A stretch of 64,000 nucleotides of DNA. Origin: Bradyrhizobium iriomotense (lineage in GTDB: Bacteria > Pseudomonadota > Alphaproteobacteria > Rhizobiales > Xanthobacteraceae). Positions 61,818 to 64,000 of this stretch are shown here, piece after piece. Position numbers and translations under genes: made by a program. The notes beneath the pieces are model-generated. The model was not told the origin of the DNA. It saw nothing but the letters and a program-made list of their open reading frames with translations, and did no database searches. How positions within the stretch are numbered: position 1 is the stretch's first letter; every line of letters starts with the position of its first letter. The DNA lies in the NCBI RefSeq assembly GCF_030160715.1, contig NZ_BSOW01000029.1, positions 62,001 to 126,000 of the forward strand, given 5' to 3'.

Positions 61818-62204
61818 TTAGTGCTGCACGATGGAGCTGAGGTTCAGTCCGCCACCGATCTGACCAACGGCGGCAAAGTTGTTCGGCGGGCCGCCGATCG
61901 AGAACTGGCCGATGCCGCTGGTGTTGTTGCCGGTCGCAACCTGGCCGGTGATGGCAGCGTTCGCGGCGCCGACCTGGGTCACCGAGCTGGTGTTGTTCAG
62001 CGAAGGCGTGGTCGTACCCTGCAGGGTGAGCGCACCGTTCGCGAGACCGACCTGAGTGGTGGTCGAGCTGTCGTTCACGTGGCCCTGCTGGTTCACGGAG
62101 GAGCCGTTTACGACGCCGATTTGGAAGGTGGTCGCCGTATTGTCGGCGCGGGCGCCGGCGGTGAGGGCGATCAGTGCGACGGAAGCGAGGATCAATTTAC
62201 GCAT
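61818..62204 (-). CDS. Curlin-repeat protein 4
   Basis: The 128-residue exported protein has a signal peptide to about residue 20 (LTAGARAD). The repeats include TATTFQIGVVNGSSVNQQGH and NNTSSVTQVGAANAAITGQV. It is the first curlin gene of the cluster. A 114-bp gap separates it from the stop of the FixJ-type regulator gene upstream. Confidence 0.85.
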   Translation of the reverse strand: MRKLILASVALIALTAGARADNTATTFQIGVVNGSSVNQQGHVNDSSTTTQVGLANGALTLQGTTTPSLNNTSSVTQVGAANAAITGQVATGNNTSGIGQFSIGGPPNNFAAVGQIGGGLNLSSIVQH

Positions 62205-62318
62205 GGAGTATCCCTTTCGTGCCAAGGTTTAGCGATGGTGAGCGATGTCGTATGCAAAACTCTGCGACATCATGCGGGATACTCTGAACGGTCGACGGGG
62301 CGCTTGATAGACTGAGGT

Positions 62319-63017
62319 TCATGCTAGTCCGGACGGACTAGATGCAGCGTGCGGCTTGGCTCCATTCAATGCAACGGCGCCTTGACGTGTCATCGCAACG
62401 TCCGGCCTGATGCTGTCGACGAGCCTCACCACCTCGATGGGCGAGCGCAGCTGCAGCTTCCGCATCATGCGCGCGCGGTGCACCTTCACCGTCACCTCGC
62501 TGACATTCAGCCTGGCCGCGATTTGCTTGGCGACGAGTCCCTCCGCCATCAGCAGCAATATGTCGCGCTCGCGCACCGTCAGCTCCTCGAAGCGCCGTCG
62601 GGCTTCGCGCACGACGAGTTCACGCTCCAACCGCCTGCGGTCGCGCTCCACGCCGAGCCTCACCGCGTCGAGAAACTCCTGCTCGCGAAACGGCTTGGGT
62701 AGAAATTCGACAGCGCCGCGTTTCATTGCTTCCACCGAGACGCGGATGTCGGAATGACCGCTGATGAACACGATCGGAACCGAGACTCCGGAGTCGGCCA
62801 GCGCTCGCTGGAGATCGAGCCCGGTCGGCGAGGTGCCAGGAAAGCGAACGTCGAGCACCAGGCACGACGGACCATCGGAGAGTTGCTCTGCCGAAAACTC
62901 GTCGGTCGAGCCGAACAGCTTCACTTCAAGTCCGGCGTCATGGCAAAGATCTCCAAGCAAGGTCCGTATTTGCTCATCGTCGTCAATCACATAAATCGTT
63001 GCCGGGCACGTACTCAT
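62319..63017 (-). CDS. FixJ-type response regulator
   Basis: The 232-residue regulator has acidic pocket residues IDDDEQ (11-16), phospho-acceptor Asp56 (CLVLDVRFPG), Lys in LPKPFREQEF and a LuxR HTH (FEELTVRERDILLLMAEGLV, then RLNVSEVTVKVHRARMMRKL). The ATG at 63017 has GAGGAG ahead. It lies immediately upstream of the curlin genes on the same strand and is a candidate regulator of them. Confidence 0.9.
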   Translation of the reverse strand: MSTCPATIYVIDDDEQIRTLLGDLCHDAGLEVKLFGSTDEFSAEQLSDGPSCLVLDVRFPGTSPTGLDLQRALADSGVSVPIVFISGHSDIRVSVEAMKRGAVEFLPKPFREQEFLDAVRLGVERDRRRLERELVVREARRRFEELTVRERDILLLMAEGLVAKQIAARLNVSEVTVKVHRARMMRKLQLRSPIEVVRLVDSIRPDVAMTRQGAVALNGAKPHAASSPSGLA

Positions 63018-63641
63018 GACCCAAAGTCTCCTCGTCCTATTCTTTTTGTCGGGGAACCGACTCGGTGCCGGTTCCCTCGCAATCAACCGATCCTAGTGCA
63101 GCGCCGTGATATTACTGCGGGCCAGATCACACTTTGTGTGTGTTCCGTCCTGCTCGGCGAGATAAATTGATGACGACGCGCCGCATGCGCGGGCGCGGGA
63201 TCATTGCTTCGCATTCGGCGATGATCATTAAGCTTGTATGACGCAGCGTTGCGGATGCGGAAGGCCGAGCTTCCGTGCGACGAATGTGCTGAAACCGCTG
63301 CCGTGTCACCGATGTGCTCATGGTGCGCTCTCATGCACGAGCAGAAATCACTGTGCTCCGACCGGCGCATTCCCTCTCCACACCATAGCACATCTTACAA
63401 TTAGTGATTGAAAAAGATCGATTCTGAGGCCGTGTCGACGCTCGGAGTATATCCATCATCCCAATAGTGGCAGATCAGCGACGCACAACTTGACGTTTGT
63501 TTCATGGAGCCCGCACGTCCAGAGACCTAGAACCGGCGACATATTGCTGGACCGTCAAGCGAGAGCACAGGAATTACTATCTGTGCGTGAGGTGCGAATT
63601 GTGCCTGACGGTCATCTTTTTAATGAGGCCGGGGTTTCAAT
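63018..63641. other. Intergenic region, no supported gene
   Basis: These 624 bp separate the divergent FixJ-type regulator and efflux adaptor genes. A perfect 8-bp inverted repeat is at 63052-63076. The remainder has no frame with protein-like composition and a ribosome-binding site. The base composition is lower in GC around 63380-63480 than elsewhere. Confidence 0.6.
63052..63076 (-). promoter_or_regulatory. Inverted repeat upstream of FixJ-type regulator
   Basis: GGGAACCG (63052-63059) and CGGTTCCC (63069-63076) are perfect arms around 9 nt, 35 bp before the regulator's start codon. It could be an operator or a leader hairpin. Confidence 0.45.
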
Positions 63642-64000
63642 ATGCGTTTTGTGCCAATCCTCGTTGCGTTGGGTGGCGTTTCCGCAGTTGCGGCGGCTTT
63701 TGCCATCGATCCCGCCGGTATGCGCTCTTCGGTCGCATGGATCGCCAACGAAGCCGGACACGTCTATCGCGCAACCACGCAGACCGTTCTGCCCGCCGCG
63801 CACGAAACGCCGACCTTCGGCTCCGACCCGCCGATGTTCCGCTACGCCTCGATCCAGCGCGGCAGCATCGAGCAGACGATCACGGTAACCGGTTCGCTTC
63901 AGCCGGTGAAGACGATCGAGGTGGGCTCGCAATTGTCGGGGCAGATCTCAAAGGTCTCCGTCGACTTCAACGACAACGTGCGGAAGGACCAGCCGCTGGC
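63642..64000 (+). CDS. Efflux adaptor (HlyD/MacA-like), partial
   Basis: A frame from ATG 63642 runs to the window end without a stop (119 codons seen). It has a signal-like start (LVALGGVSAVAAAFA). Further on come SIQRGSIEQTITVTGSLQPV, TIEVGSQLSGQISKVSVDFN and DNVRKDQPLA, the typical start of an RND/MacA-type periplasmic adaptor. GAGGCCGGGG lies upstream of the ATG. A permease gene would be expected beyond the window. Confidence 0.85.
   Translation, partial: MRFVPILVALGGVSAVAAAFAIDPAGMRSSVAWIANEAGHVYRATTQTVLPAAHETPTFGSDPPMFRYASIQRGSIEQTITVTGSLQPVKTIEVGSQLSGQISKVSVDFNDNVRKDQPL

Noticed and set aside
63083..63391. 102-codon minus-strand frame upstream of the FixJ-type regulator
   Set aside because: It is rich in Ser, His and Arg, has no ribosome-binding site and no recognisable segment.
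63490..63888. 132-codon plus-strand frame at the right end
   Set aside because: Its second half is out of phase with the efflux adaptor frame from 63642, which has clear family sequence and a good start.

Overview
The window is 64 kb of dense, GC-rich alphaproteobacterial chromosome. Gene content and repeats point to Bradyrhizobium or a close Bradyrhizobiaceae relative. The evidence is the Liv branched-chain amino-acid transporter, protocatechuate (pca) genes, a CO-dehydrogenase-like (cox) accessory cluster, a CYTH-CHAD protein and several families of dispersed intergenic palindromes that I associate with this group. I see no rRNA or tRNA gene, no CRISPR array, no transposase and no phage gene. 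The species assignment is inference.

Layout. 0-4.1 kb (minus strand): a GntR regulator, MFS transporter, Tat-exported amidohydrolase and PhzF-type isomerase, probably one autoregulated operon. 4.2-9.1 kb (minus): TetR regulator, HlyD-type lipoprotein, ABC ATPase, ABC-2 permease and a membrane adenylate cyclase, tightly packed. 9.2-10.4 kb (plus): ArsR regulator, AHSA1/SRPBCC protein and GFA-family protein. 10.5-14.7 kb: zinc alcohol dehydrogenase, DUF2000, CYTH-CHAD and DUF4189 proteins. 14.9-21.8 kb (minus): a CoxG, CoxS, CoxM, MoxR, CoxE, split XdhC and MoeA/MobA-fusion cluster that lacks the catalytic CoxL subunit. 22-24.6 kb (plus): pcaB, pcaD and pcaC. 25.8-30.9 kb (plus): livHMGF and a binding protein, closed by a strong terminator. 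31-34.4 kb: a single-domain receiver divergent from a MASE4 hybrid histidine kinase. 34.5-38.1 kb: P1 peptidase, EF-hand protein, rpe and three small ORFs.

38-42.4 kb (minus): a MotA/TolQ-like channel protein, a single-span protein with a periplasmic domain, a second membrane protein, a metallophosphatase and a Ser/Thr kinase-universal stress protein fusion, all co-directional. I regard this as the best candidate for an undescribed envelope signalling system. 42.6-45 kb: a NarL-type two-component pair and a small gene with a possible general-stress promoter. 45-49 kb: TetR regulator with a clear operator, purB, an M20 amidohydrolase and a YcxB-like protein. 49.4-55.2 kb: LysR regulator divergent from a spermidine/putrescine-type ABC transporter operon that ends in a UraD-UraH fusion of urate breakdown. 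55.4-58.7 kb: exported protein, orphan NarL regulator and acyl-CoA synthetase. 58.9-63 kb: a SecD-like exported protein facing four curlin-repeat proteins and a FixJ-type regulator. 63.6 kb to the end: the start of an efflux adaptor gene cut by the window edge.

Three regulators (GntR, TetR, ArsR) have promoter-like boxes placed so that transcription would start at the ATG, which suggests leaderless mRNAs with operators overlying the promoters. Two genes were found by direct reading of the sequence: a 52-residue Gln-rich protein with its own terminator, and the partial efflux adaptor at the right end.
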